Shown: positions 1-7,294 of the stretch, one piece after another
Position numbering within the stretch: the first letter of the stretch is position 1
Layout of the letters: the number at the start of each line of letters is the position of its first letter
Assembly (NCBI GenBank): GCA_964584135.1
Contig: CAZOYN010000008.1
Span: 1-28,232 of the forward strand
Length of the DNA: 28,232 nucleotides
DNA from: CAZOYN01 sp964584135
GTDB taxonomy: Bacteria > Patescibacteriota > Saccharimonadia > Saccharimonadales > UBA4665
Direction of reading: 5' to 3'
The notes under the pieces: generated by a model
Database searches by the model: none
Seen by the model: only the letters and a program-made list of their open reading frames with translations
Told to the model about the DNA's origin: nothing
Program-made: the position numbers and the translations under genes

Positions 1-23
1 TACTTTCATAAACACATCATATC

Positions 24-46
24 AAAAAGACCTCCGTTGGGAGGTC
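24..46 (-). terminator. Rho-independent terminator of the initiator tRNA
   Basis: A perfect 7-bp stem (29-35 with 40-46) closes a 4-base loop and is followed, reading the minus strand, by five T residues. It lies 11 bases beyond the encoded CCA end of the tRNA at 58-132, so it most likely ends that transcript. Confidence 0.85.
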
Positions 47-57
47 AAAATGCTTCT

Positions 58-132
58 TGGTTGCGGGGGCAGGACTCGAACCTGCGACCTCGTGGTTATG
101 AGCCACGCGAGCTGCCGCTGCTCCACCCCGCG
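58..132 (-). tRNA. Initiator tRNA-fMet (CAU), CCA encoded
   Basis: Reading the minus strand, the sequence folds into a full cloverleaf: a 7-base acceptor arm, a GAGC/GCTC D stem, anticodon loop CTCATAA with anticodon CAT, T stem GCAGG/CCTGC and loop TTCGAGT. The acceptor begins with C1 facing A72, the mismatch that marks bacterial initiator tRNAs and allows formylation. The 3' CCA is encoded at 58-60. The anticodon stem is CGTGG/CCACG, so two of the three classical G-C pairs are kept (30-40 and 31-39), but pair 29-41 is T-A. The gene has its own consensus promoter just upstream and a hairpin terminator just downstream. Confidence 0.95.
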
Positions 133-156
133 TTAAACCAATTGGATGGTCAAGAA

Positions 157-185
157 ATTATAGCAAACAGGGGTGAAAATGTCAA
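157..185 (-). promoter_or_regulatory. Consensus promoter of tRNA-fMet
   Basis: On the minus strand TTGACA (180-185) is separated by exactly 17 bases from TATAAT (157-162), matching both sigma-70 hexamers perfectly. Transcription would begin near 150, about 18 bases before the mature tRNA 5' end. The TGA stop codon of the ftsB-like gene (182-184) is part of the -35 hexamer. Confidence 0.9.
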
Positions 186-634
186 TGTGTTGCGTTTTGG
201 CGGTGCAGGAAAAAGTTGACCCAGGCTTCGTAATTGCGTTGGTAACCAGGCTGGTGGTCGGCGGCCACAACAGGCGGTCTTAGAGCCGGTACGTCAACAG
301 TGTAAGCTAGGGCAACATTTTGGGGAACGACGATTTCTTTTTCGCCAAGGTTGGCCAGGCCAAAGTTTTGGCGGGCTGAGAGTTCCAGGAACTGGTTACT
401 ATTAAAATACTGGTTTTGCAGAGCCAGATTGTTGTTTTCCAGCTGCTGCACGGCGTTTTGCTGCTGCAGGGCGGAGATCTGTTTTTGCAGGCCGTAATTG
501 GCCTGGATGGACTTGACACCGCTCCAGCTAATCAGGAGTACGATCACCACGAATACCAACTGTCCAATAAAGCGGACATCGCCAAAACGCTGCACGAGGG
601 CAGCCAGATAGTCAATTTGGGTTTTTATTTGCAT
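182..634 (-). CDS. FtsB/DivIC-family septum formation initiator protein
   Basis: The 150-residue product has the FtsB/DivIC layout: a short cytoplasmic N-terminus, one membrane segment at about residues 23-40 (rich in V, I and L), and a long extracytoplasmic coiled coil at about 44-85 rich in Q, N and L. A tail follows that contains proline-rich stretches. FtsB/DivIC proteins bind FtsL and FtsQ/DivIB and help switch on septal peptidoglycan synthesis at the divisome. The family is recognised by topology and coiled coil rather than by catalytic residues, so orthology to FtsB versus DivIC cannot be decided here. An extended -10 box lies 14 bases upstream of the ATG. The stop codon is embedded in the promoter of the initiator tRNA downstream. 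Confidence 0.8.
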   Translation of the reverse strand: MQIKTQIDYLAALVQRFGDVRFIGQLVFVVIVLLISWSGVKSIQANYGLQKQISALQQQNAVQQLENNNLALQNQYFNSNQFLELSARQNFGLANLGEKEIVVPQNVALAYTVDVPALRPPVVAADHQPGYQRNYEAWVNFFLHRQNATH

Positions 635-648
635 GGATTTGCCCTACT

Positions 649-657
649 ATTATATCA
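649..657 (-). promoter_or_regulatory. Extended -10 promoter of the ftsB-like gene
   Basis: TGATATAAT on the minus strand is an extended -10 (TGnTATAAT) placed 14 bases before the ATG at 634. This predicts a leader of only about 7 bases. No good -35 box is visible at the usual distance, which is typical for extended -10 promoters. Confidence 0.6.
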
Positions 658-682
658 TCTGTTAGCTTCGGCAAACGGCATA

Positions 683-758
683 GGGGCAGTAGCTCATCGG
701 TTAGAGCAGGCGGCTCATAACCGCTTGGTGGTTGGTTCAACTCCAACCTGCCCCACCA
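683..758 (+). tRNA. tRNA with CAU anticodon (probably Ile2, or elongator Met), CCA encoded
   Basis: The acceptor arms GGGGCAG and CTGCCCC pair fully, the D stem is GCTC/GAGC, the anticodon stem GGCGG/CCGCT encloses CTCATAA, and the T stem is GTTGG/CCAAC. A discriminator A and the CCA end (756-758) are encoded. The fully paired first base pair excludes the initiator. The anticodon arm and variable region closely resemble bacterial tRNA-Ile2, whose C34 is changed to lysidine by TilS so that it reads AUA, and they are less like elongator Met. The identity is an inference from similarity. The tRNA ends 13 bases before the next start codon, so the two are probably co-transcribed. Confidence 0.9.
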
Positions 759-771
759 CAAAGGATGAGAC

Positions 772-1635
772 ATGATCGAGCTTGGAACCGCATTGCAGCA
801 ACGTGTTGATAGTTTACGCGAGAGCCTACCTATCCCTTTAGATTCGGTTGACTTTACCGTTAACGACCCTGCCCGATTACGCACCAACATGGGCCGGACC
901 TTCGCCTACTTTGCGCGGGTGGAAAGTGAGGTCAGGAACAACGTGCTCGAAGTCCAGACCATCGTCCCAACTGCACTTGAGGGCGAGGGTGAGGACTTTT
1001 TAGACGTTTGGCTGGGCCAAGAAACTGCCCACGGCCAACTCTTTGACCACCTGCAGCAACAACTTGGCTTGCCGTCGCTGGTGATGCCAGACTATGCGCC
1101 AGGCCTAAGGTTCCGGACGATTGGCTTTTTTGCTGAGCACCTGCCAGCCTTTGAAGACATTGTCTACAAGCTTTACGTGACCCGCGGCGCGATGCACGAA
1201 CGCTTGACAGCCGAGGGCTACCGCCATATGCTACAGCGGCTCAAAGCCCTGGGCGAAACCGGCCTGGCCCGGACAATGATTATGCCCATCCAATACCAAG
1301 AAGCTGGCCACTTAAAATACTATATTGAAGCTTCTCAGGCTATCAGCCGACAGCTACGCCCCTGGCAGCAACGTTTGGCCAGGCTGATTGCTGTACGAAC
1401 GTACGCACTGGTTGGCGCTACCTCGCCGCAAAGCTTGGCAGAGTTCGGTCACGCGGCTGATACGCTGGCAGGCGACCAAGCCGAAGCTTTTGCTCAAAGT
1501 ATCCAATCTGTAGCCCAGGATTTACTGGCAGAAAAAGCAGCCCCGCTACCGCCATTTGTCGCCAAGGCATTACGTGAGTCCATCGACTTGGCCCGTGAAC
1601 AGGCCGCGACTGTGGGGCTAGACCATGCCGCTTAG
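772..1635 (+). CDS. Diiron ferritin-fold protein of the acyl-ACP desaturase type
   Basis: The 287-residue product carries all six carboxylate and histidine ligands expected for the acyl-ACP desaturase fold: a helix-1 glutamate (E51 or E53), E84-x-x-H87, E143 in HERLT (matching the QERAT segment of plant and mycobacterial enzymes) and E177-x-x-H180. This family uses a diiron centre and oxygen to oxidise acyl chains carried on ACP, in the cytoplasm. Substrate and activity here are unknown. CPR bacteria usually lack complete fatty-acid synthesis, so the protein may act on host-derived lipids or be a divergent diiron oxidase. The start is supported by AAGGATGAG ending 2 bases before the ATG, directly after the CCA end of the tRNA. 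pyrD follows after 35 bases. Confidence 0.7.
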   Translation: MIELGTALQQRVDSLRESLPIPLDSVDFTVNDPARLRTNMGRTFAYFARVESEVRNNVLEVQTIVPTALEGEGEDFLDVWLGQETAHGQLFDHLQQQLGLPSLVMPDYAPGLRFRTIGFFAEHLPAFEDIVYKLYVTRGAMHERLTAEGYRHMLQRLKALGETGLARTMIMPIQYQEAGHLKYYIEASQAISRQLRPWQQRLARLIAVRTYALVGATSPQSLAEFGHAADTLAGDQAEAFAQSIQSVAQDLLAEKAAPLPPFVAKALRESIDLAREQAATVGLDHAA

Positions 1636-1651
1636 TGTTCCGGTTCGGTAT

Positions 1652-1657
1652 TATAAT
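1652..1657 (+). promoter_or_regulatory. Candidate -10 box upstream of pyrD
   Basis: TATAAT lies 13 bases before the pyrD ATG. A transcript from it would start close to 1664, inside the AAGGAG Shine-Dalgarno sequence (1660-1665). Either this promoter yields a nearly leaderless message, or pyrD is translated mainly from upstream readthrough. No convincing -35 hexamer is seen. Confidence 0.45.
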
Positions 1658-1670
1658 ATAAGGAGAGCGT

Positions 1671-2615
1671 ATGAAAATTGGTGAATACCAACTCGAATCA
1701 CCCCTCATTAATGCCGGCGGGCTGGTAAAGACTGTAGAGGACGCCCGGCAAATGGCCGCCACCGGAGTTGGGGCGGTTTTAGCTGGCTCGTTCACCCTAG
1801 ATCCGCGCATTGGCAATAGCCCAAATGGCGAAGTCGTGTATTACCACGACCCGGCAAGCAGCATAACGTACAATTCGCTTGGCATGCCGAACAAGGGCAT
1901 GGAAACAGTGGCTAAAGATTTGCGCGACATGATTAAAATTGCCCACGACTTCGGCAAGCCGTTTATTTTGAACTTTGCGCCAGTCAGCGACAACCCGATA
2001 GCCGAAGTTATTACAATGAGCGAGATTTTGGCCCGGGCAAACATTGAAAACCTGGACGGCCTTGAGCTGAATGCCAGTTGCCCAAACGTTGTCACTGGTA
2101 ATGGAGGACGCCATGAATTGCTGAGCCACCACCCGGAATTTATGGCTGACGTTCTCATGGAGTTACGCGATATCTCAGCTAATGAAGTACCATTTGGCAG
2201 CCTACTGGTGAGAATTTCACCCTTTCGCTCAGCTGATGACGCCAAAGAAATGGCAAGAGTACTCCAGGCACGTGATGGCGTTGATGCTGTTTCCGCTTTT
2301 AATACACTGCCTGGTGGCCGGCCACTGGACGCCGCCGGTACAGAGATCTTGCAAGTGCCAGGCGGTCTTGGTGGGATGAGCGGCCCTGGTATGTGCGACG
2401 AAATGGAGAGACAAACCGTTTGGCTGGTTGATGCCCGCTCAGAAGTTAACGGCACCTTTGAAATCATTGGCAGCAACGGCATCCACGACGCCCAAAGCAT
2501 ACAGCGCCGACTGAACCTTGGCGTCTCCGCCGTGAGCGCCACTACGCTGTTCTGGGAAGCCCAGAATTGGGGCAATGCCGCCAACGAACCGCTCCAAGCA
2601 TTTTCTGAATTATAA
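1671..2615 (+). CDS. pyrD: Dihydroorotate dehydrogenase, class 1A-like
   Basis: This 314-residue FMN protein oxidises dihydroorotate to orotate in pyrimidine synthesis. NSLGMPNKG at residues 68-76 matches the class 1 substrate loop. The catalytic base C137 sits in NASCPN, as in soluble class 1 enzymes (class 2 enzymes use serine). A GSNGI phosphate-binding segment is near residue 268. There is no N-terminal membrane helix, which also argues against class 2. AAGGAG is six bases upstream of the ATG. The next two pyrimidine enzymes, PyrE and PyrF, are encoded on the opposite strand facing this gene, so orotate made here would feed directly into them. No pyrB, pyrC or carAB is present in the window. 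Confidence 0.93.
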   Translation: MKIGEYQLESPLINAGGLVKTVEDARQMAATGVGAVLAGSFTLDPRIGNSPNGEVVYYHDPASSITYNSLGMPNKGMETVAKDLRDMIKIAHDFGKPFILNFAPVSDNPIAEVITMSEILARANIENLDGLELNASCPNVVTGNGGRHELLSHHPEFMADVLMELRDISANEVPFGSLLVRISPFRSADDAKEMARVLQARDGVDAVSAFNTLPGGRPLDAAGTEILQVPGGLGGMSGPGMCDEMERQTVWLVDARSEVNGTFEIIGSNGIHDAQSIQRRLNLGVSAVSATTLFWEAQNWGNAANEPLQAFSEL

Positions 2616-2624
2616 GCCTAGTTT

Positions 2625-2667
2625 TGCCGGTTTAAGTTGCCCCTGGATTAGGGAACAGGGACCGGCA
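2625..2667. terminator. Nested hairpin between convergent pyrD and pyrE
   Basis: A 7-bp outer stem (2625-2631 with 2661-2667) surrounds a 5-bp inner stem (CCCTG at 2641-2645 with CAGGG at 2656-2660). It sits exactly between the stop codons of two convergent genes. No clear T-run follows on either side, so it may be a weak bidirectional terminator or an mRNA-end stabiliser. Confidence 0.5.
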
Positions 2668-2690
2668 GGCCCTTTAGGACGAGAGTTCGG

Positions 2691-3353
2691 CTAGGCGGCC
2701 AGCAGGCTGACTGTTTCGCCGTGCCAGGGAAAGCCCATCTTGGCCTCAAACTCGAAGCCGTGGCCCAGCGGTTCATCGACACACAGCGGCAAGCCGCGGA
2801 GTTCCTCGGGGAGGTCGCCGTAGGCAAAAGCCTGGACATCGATGGTGCACAGCGCGTGCAGCTCGGGGACGCCCAACGACTCGGCGGAGACGCTTGTGAC
2901 GTCGGCCAGTGTTGCCACCCCCATAACTTCGGCACCGTTGCGACGAGCCTCAGCGATGACCTTGGTGGTGGTACCACCTTGAGAGATGCGGTCGTTGAGG
3001 ATCAGCACCCGCTTGCCAGCAATGGCCTCTGGGAAGCCGTTACGAGCGATGCGGTAGTTATCCCCCTCCTTGTCGGCCCAGACAGCCTTAGTCGGATAGC
3101 CCAGCCTGTTGGCCATAAAGGTGGTGTACTCGAGCAGGACGATGTCCCCGGTTGCTGGACTGACGAAGCCATCAATCCTTTCGAGAAATGGATTGATCAG
3201 CTGGTTGACCAGGTCACGGGTCACGTCGTAGTGCGGGTAAATCACCTCGCAGTTAACGTAGCCTGTGAGCAGCTTGCCCGTAGTCGACAAGAAGAGGCAG
3301 CCTTGGTCAAGGAACACCCCTTTGTAGTCGATGAGCGCTTGCTTTGCGTCCAT
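2691..3353 (-). CDS. pyrE: Orotate phosphoribosyltransferase-like protein
   Basis: The 220-residue product has the type I phosphoribosyltransferase layout. TGKLLTGYVNCEVIYPH at about 25-41 resembles the N-terminal segment of PyrE enzymes, and the PRPP-binding loop is VLILNDRISQGGTT at 116-129. PyrE joins orotate to PRPP to give OMP. The PRPP loop is unusual: the normal pair of acidic residues is replaced by Asn-Asp and is followed by Arg, which departs from the family pattern. The ATG has a GAAGGAG site 4 bases upstream. It is the second gene of an operon, 21 bases after pyrF. Codons are biased to GAG and AAG, unlike pyrD across the junction. Confidence 0.82.
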   Translation of the reverse strand: MDAKQALIDYKGVFLDQGCLFLSTTGKLLTGYVNCEVIYPHYDVTRDLVNQLINPFLERIDGFVSPATGDIVLLEYTTFMANRLGYPTKAVWADKEGDNYRIARNGFPEAIAGKRVLILNDRISQGGTTTKVIAEARRNGAEVMGVATLADVTSVSAESLGVPELHALCTIDVQAFAYGDLPEELRGLPLCVDEPLGHGFEFEAKMGFPWHGETVSLLAA

Positions 3354-3374
3354 GGTTCTCCTTCGATTGTGGGA

Positions 3375-4343
3375 TCAGACGACCAGAGTGGCTACGGCGT
3401 CGTTCATGGTACGTGTTGCTTCGGCAGCCGCCTCAGCGAACTGCTCAGGTGCGTACTTCAGGCTGTCGTCTTCGTTCTTGAGCTTCTTGAAGGCGAACAG
3501 GATGGCGCTGGAGTTGTTAAGGATGATTCCCCATCCCTCACTGTCCTTGCCGTTTTCGATCGACTTAGCCAGATCACCTTCCTGTGTTCCAAGCCCAGGG
3601 ATGAGAATGAGTACATCATCACCAACAATTTTTCGGACTTCCTCGAGCTCCGCCGGATATGTGGCCCCGACCACGACGGCGCAGTTGCCGTTCTTGTTCC
3701 AGCTCTGCGCCACGCGATGGGCAATGAACTGATAGAGCGGCATCGGCCGTTGTCCAACGAACTCACCAGGCACACAGTCATGGCCGGTCTCACGTGAAGC
3801 TTCCGCGATGGTGCTATAGAGCTTTCTGCTTGTCATGTGCAGCCAGGGCTGGCACTCCACATCCTGAAGTTCACCAGCACCTGGATTAGAGGTGCGGCAC
3901 AGGACGATGATCGTTTTGTCCTCGCAGTCGAGGAATGGCTTCATGGCCTCCATGCCGAGATATGGGTGGACCGTCACGGCATCGACACCATAGAAGTCAA
4001 ACGCCACACGCACGTACGGTTCGTTGGTGCGACCGATATCTGCTCGCTTGTAGTCGAGGGTGATTGGAATGGTCGGGTCTACTGAGCGGATGTACTTGAT
4101 GACTCGCCGCAGTGTGTCAGGACCACCAAGACCTAGGTCCTCATAGTAGGCGATCTGCAGCTTGTACGCAGCCGCGTGCCCATAGGTGGCATCAATGATC
4201 TTGACCAGGAAGTTGTAGACCTTGTCTCCCAGTGAAGCTCCCGGCACAGAGTCCGGTATCTGGCTGAGATCAGGGTCAAGTCCTACACAGACATACTTGC
4301 CTGCTTTGAACCGAGCCTTGTACAGCTCCTTGAACGTTGACAC
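3375..4343 (-). CDS. pyrF: Orotidine 5'-phosphate decarboxylase, subfamily 2
   Basis: This TIM-barrel enzyme decarboxylates OMP to UMP. The catalytic array D97-x-K99-x-x-D102-I is present, with the following G-x-T. An N-terminal VGLDPD segment (20-25) and a C-terminal LIPGLGTQEGD phosphate-gripper region complete the fold. At 322 residues it is longer than the short subfamily-1 enzymes and fits subfamily 2. Translation starts at GTG (4341-4343), supported by AAGGAG eight bases upstream; no ATG is available nearby. It leads the pyrF-pyrE operon. AAG strongly exceeds AAA and GAG exceeds GAA, unlike pyrD, which suggests separate acquisition. Confidence 0.92.
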   Translation of the reverse strand: MSTFKELYKARFKAGKYVCVGLDPDLSQIPDSVPGASLGDKVYNFLVKIIDATYGHAAAYKLQIAYYEDLGLGGPDTLRRVIKYIRSVDPTIPITLDYKRADIGRTNEPYVRVAFDFYGVDAVTVHPYLGMEAMKPFLDCEDKTIIVLCRTSNPGAGELQDVECQPWLHMTSRKLYSTIAEASRETGHDCVPGEFVGQRPMPLYQFIAHRVAQSWNKNGNCAVVVGATYPAELEEVRKIVGDDVLILIPGLGTQEGDLAKSIENGKDSEGWGIILNNSSAILFAFKKLKNEDDSLKYAPEQFAEAAAEATRTMNDAVATLVV

Positions 4344-4435
4344 TGGTTTGCTCCTTACGACTAGTGACTAGCAGGAACTTACTCGGGAACTAGCTTGTTA
4401 AAGGCCTCCTCTAGTAGGGTTGGAACTCTCAAGTC

Positions 4436-5413
4436 CTAGTGGACATCATAGACTAAATGTTGCTCTATAGAAATCTTAAGCAGTTTTAATAACTCGGCAG
4501 TGCTTGTGGCTTCCATCAGTTCTTCGCGGAGTTCTTTGGCGCCGTCGAAGCCGCTGATGTAGATTTTGCAGAATTTATTGAGGGTGTGGATGGGGCGTTC
4601 GCCGTTTTTCCAGGTATCGGCAAACAGCTGGATATGCTTTTTATAGAGTTCAATCCGTTGTTCGCGCGTAAAGTCTGGCCAGGGGCTGTCCTGGGCGAAG
4701 GCAAAAGGGTCGTGGAACAGGCCGCGGCCAATCATGATGCCGTCTAACTTGTATTGTTCGGCTAATTGGAGACCTTGCTGGCGGTCCATGACGTCGCAAT
4801 TGCAAATAATGAGCGTTTGGGTTTCTATTTTATCGCGGAGTTGGCTTACCCGTCCAATGTACTCCAAATTTTCTGGTACATTGCTCATTTAGCGTATGGT
4901 ACGGCCGTGCACCGTGAGCATATAGAGGTTCTGATGCAGCAATAATTCAATCCAGGAATAATCGATTTCGGTAAAACCTAGGCGGGTTTTGACGCTGACT
5001 GGCACCCGGCCTGCTACACCCTCTTGGGTGGCTTTAATAATTTCCACCGCCAGGTCGCGGTTGTGCATCAGCCCGGCGCAGGCGCCGTTTTTAACCACGG
5101 TTTTTTCCGGGCAGCCCATGTTGATGTCCACGCCGGCAAAGCCCATATTTACCAGCTCGGCGGCCGTTTGGCGGAAGTTTTCCGGCTTGAGGCTCCAGAT
5201 TTGGGCAATAATCGGCTTCTCGCGCGGGCTAAACTGCAGTTTTTTGAGCAGTGCCGGGCGGCCGGGGCTTTGCAGACCATCTACGTTTACAAACTCCGTA
5301 AAATACAGGTCTGGCGGCGCGCAAGCGGCAATAACCTGGCGGAAGACCGTGTCCGTCACATCATCCATTGGCGCTAAGACAAAAAATGGCTTCGACAGGT
5401 TAAGGTGTTGCAT
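4436..5413 (-). pseudogene. dus: tRNA-dihydrouridine synthase interrupted by an in-frame TAA
   Basis: Two adjoining same-frame pieces together make one Dus protein, an FMN enzyme that reduces uridine in tRNA D loops. Piece 1 (4889-5413, 174 codons) has the FMN-binding start LAPMDDVTD, the catalytic cysteine in NMGCP and ends in LTVHGRTIR. A TAA at 4889-4891 then occupies a position where related proteins often have Gln, and piece 2 (4436-4888) continues with a match to the rest of the barrel (IMIGRG) and the helical C-terminal domain. A single CAA-to-TAA change would explain this. Piece 2 starts with ATG directly after the stop but has no Shine-Dalgarno site. The start abuts the permease stop (TAAATG). 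The cause could be a real nonsense mutation, a sequence error, or coupled translation of two chains. Confidence 0.85.
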
Positions 5414-6526
5414 TTATTCCCAGCGGAAGACGCGGAAGGCGATAGCGTAGATAATGACAATCCAAACAGCCAGCAGGCCAAGTTGCGGACCAACATCGGT
5501 GAGGTGTTTGCCTTCGGTAACAATCTGGCGGACACCGTCAATCACCGGCGTAAGTGGCAGGTAATTAGACAGTGATTGCAGCCACTCAGGCATTAAGAAG
5601 CGGGGGAAGAACGTGCCAGACAGGAACATCATGGGGAAGACCACAATGTTGGATAATGGCGCAGCCTGGCGCTCGTTCTTAGACCAACCGCCAATCGCCA
5701 GGCCAATACCCAAGATAGTGGTAATGCCAATGACCAAAAAGACCGCCGTTTCCAGGTAATTGCCCACCACTTTGAGATGGAAGACGGTAATGGCCACGGC
5801 GAACATTACCGCCAGCGACACCAAGCCAATAATGGCCTGCGAAATCATGGTGGACACAAAATACTGCCAGGTTTTCAGCGGCGTGGTGTGCAAACGGCGC
5901 AAAATACCCTGTTTCTTGAGCTCCGGGAAAACATTAACCGGGCCAAAAATGCCCATACCAATGATGGAAAAGCCCAGCAGGCCAGCAAAGGTGTAATCAA
6001 ACTGGGTCAGGCTTTTTTCGTTAAGTTGCTGGCCGGTGGCCGTAAACGGCACTTTTATAGGGGTGATGCGGCCGTTAATTTGCTTAAATTGGCCTTCCAG
6101 TACGGTAGTGAGGGTTTGGCCGGCCGAGACATTGTTTTGGGTGTAAAGCACCTGGGCGTTGCCGGAAGGATAGGGCTGCCCGGGCTGGCTGCTGCCGAAG
6201 CCCGGTGGCAGCACAATGGTGGCGTCCAGCTGGCTCTTGCCCATCTTATCCTTGGCGGCGCTGAGCGTGCCGACGTTGGGGTCAACCTTAAAGGTTTTGC
6301 TGGCTTTGAGTTGCCCAGTGAACTGCTGGGCGAAGGCGCTCTGGCTTTCATTGAGCACCGCTACCCGGAAAGTGACGTTCTTGCCGTTGCCGCCACTGAG
6401 GCTGCCAAAGATAAACAGGAAGATCAGCGGGAATAAAATACCAAAGAAAATGGCCAGGCGGTCGCGGAAGAAGCGCCGGGTGTTGAGCTTGGTAAACATG
6501 TAAACGGTGTAGAGTGACTTGTTCAT
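5414..6526 (-). CDS. ABC-2 type transporter permease
   Basis: This 370-residue membrane protein has the ABC-2 (DrrB/YhaP-like) topology. One helix lies near residues 25-43, followed by a large extracytoplasmic domain of about 130 residues. Five further hydrophobic segments fill the second half, starting with FAGLLGFSIIGMGIFGPV. Such permeases pair with one ATPase to export lipids, polysaccharides or drugs; the substrate cannot be read from sequence. Its ATPase is encoded two bases upstream, and the dus start codon follows the stop codon with no gap, so all three are one transcription unit. Confidence 0.88.
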   Translation of the reverse strand: MNKSLYTVYMFTKLNTRRFFRDRLAIFFGILFPLIFLFIFGSLSGGNGKNVTFRVAVLNESQSAFAQQFTGQLKASKTFKVDPNVGTLSAAKDKMGKSQLDATIVLPPGFGSSQPGQPYPSGNAQVLYTQNNVSAGQTLTTVLEGQFKQINGRITPIKVPFTATGQQLNEKSLTQFDYTFAGLLGFSIIGMGIFGPVNVFPELKKQGILRRLHTTPLKTWQYFVSTMISQAIIGLVSLAVMFAVAITVFHLKVVGNYLETAVFLVIGITTILGIGLAIGGWSKNERQAAPLSNIVVFPMMFLSGTFFPRFLMPEWLQSLSNYLPLTPVIDGVRQIVTEGKHLTDVGPQLGLLAVWIVIIYAIAFRVFRWE

Positions 6527-6528
6527 GG

Positions 6529-7287
6529 CTAATCCCTGAGCCCCTTGCCGGTCATATCAATAAAGACGTCTTCTAGGTTGGCTTGCTCAACCCGCTGTTC
6601 CTTGGTAAAGCCTTTTTTGAGCAGCTGCTGGATCAGGTTTTTGGGCGTGTCGAGGGCGATAATTTTGCCCTTGTCCATAATGGCCACCCGGTTGCAGAGC
6701 ATTTCGGCCTCGTCCATGTAGTGGGTGGTAATAAGTACGGTGACCCCCTTATCACGGACATGTTGCACGAGCTGCCAGAGGTTACGCCGGGCTTGGGGGT
6801 CCAGGCCGGTGGTCGGTTCGTCCATAAAGAAGACTTTAGGCTTGTGCACCAGGGCGGCGGCAATGCTCAGGCGCTGGCGCTGACCGCCAGAGAGCTGTTC
6901 GGCAAAGCTACTAGCTTTTTCGCCCAGCTGGACGTCATGTAAGAACTCCATGGGGTCAACCTTCTCGCCGTAGGCCGCCGCGAACAGTTCAATCAGTTCG
7001 GTGAGCTTGGTTTTATCCTGGAAGGCCGGACTTTGCGGCTGGACGCCGATAATCCGCTTAATGGCGTCAGGGTTAGTGGCTACGTCAATGCCGTGGACGC
7101 TAATACTGCCGCCGTCAATCTCACGCATGGTCTCGATCATTTCCAGGGTGGTGGTTTTGCCAGCGCCGTTGGGCCCCAGGATGCCAAAAATTTCGCCTTT
7201 TTTGACTTCAAAGGAGATACCGTCCACTGCCGGCTTATCGCCGTACACCTTACGCAGGTCTTGAACTTTCAGAATTGTGTCTGCCAC
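6529..7287 (-). CDS. ABC transporter ATP-binding protein
   Basis: The 252-residue ATPase has Walker A GPNGAGKTT (38-46), signature LSGGQ (132-136), Walker B VFFMDE (152-157) and an H-loop in LITTHYMDEAEML. This arrangement matches the drug and lipid exporter (DrrA/CcmA-like) branch. It works as a dimer under the ABC-2 permease encoded immediately downstream. Translation begins at GTG, since no ATG lies in reach. TATACT is placed seven bases ahead of the GTG, so the transcript is predicted to begin at, or within a base of, the start codon, and there is no Shine-Dalgarno site. Confidence 0.93.
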   Translation of the reverse strand: MADTILKVQDLRKVYGDKPAVDGISFEVKKGEIFGILGPNGAGKTTTLEMIETMREIDGGSISVHGIDVATNPDAIKRIIGVQPQSPAFQDKTKLTELIELFAAAYGEKVDPMEFLHDVQLGEKASSFAEQLSGGQRQRLSIAAALVHKPKVFFMDEPTTGLDPQARRNLWQLVQHVRDKGVTVLITTHYMDEAEMLCNRVAIMDKGKIIALDTPKNLIQQLLKKGFTKEQRVEQANLEDVFIDMTGKGLRD

Positions 7288-7294
7288 GAAGCCT

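Noticed and set aside
1841..2584. Long open frame (247 codons) on the minus strand opposite pyrD
   Set aside because: It lies entirely within pyrD, has no recognisable motifs, and its Ser/Arg-rich content is typical of an antisense shadow.
2721..3797. 358-codon open frame on the plus strand across pyrE and pyrF
   Set aside because: Both opposite-strand genes have conserved catalytic motifs and ribosome sites; this frame has none and no plausible start signal.
4344..4435. PyrR-type attenuator or riboswitch before pyrF
   Set aside because: No terminator/antiterminator pair or conserved PyrR-binding hairpin could be drawn; only short CTAG-containing repeats are present.
4889..4891. Genetic-code reassignment or programmed readthrough at the dus TAA
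   Set aside because: Other genes in the window end in TAA and no other gene has an internal TAA; no readthrough context or SECIS-like structure is seen.
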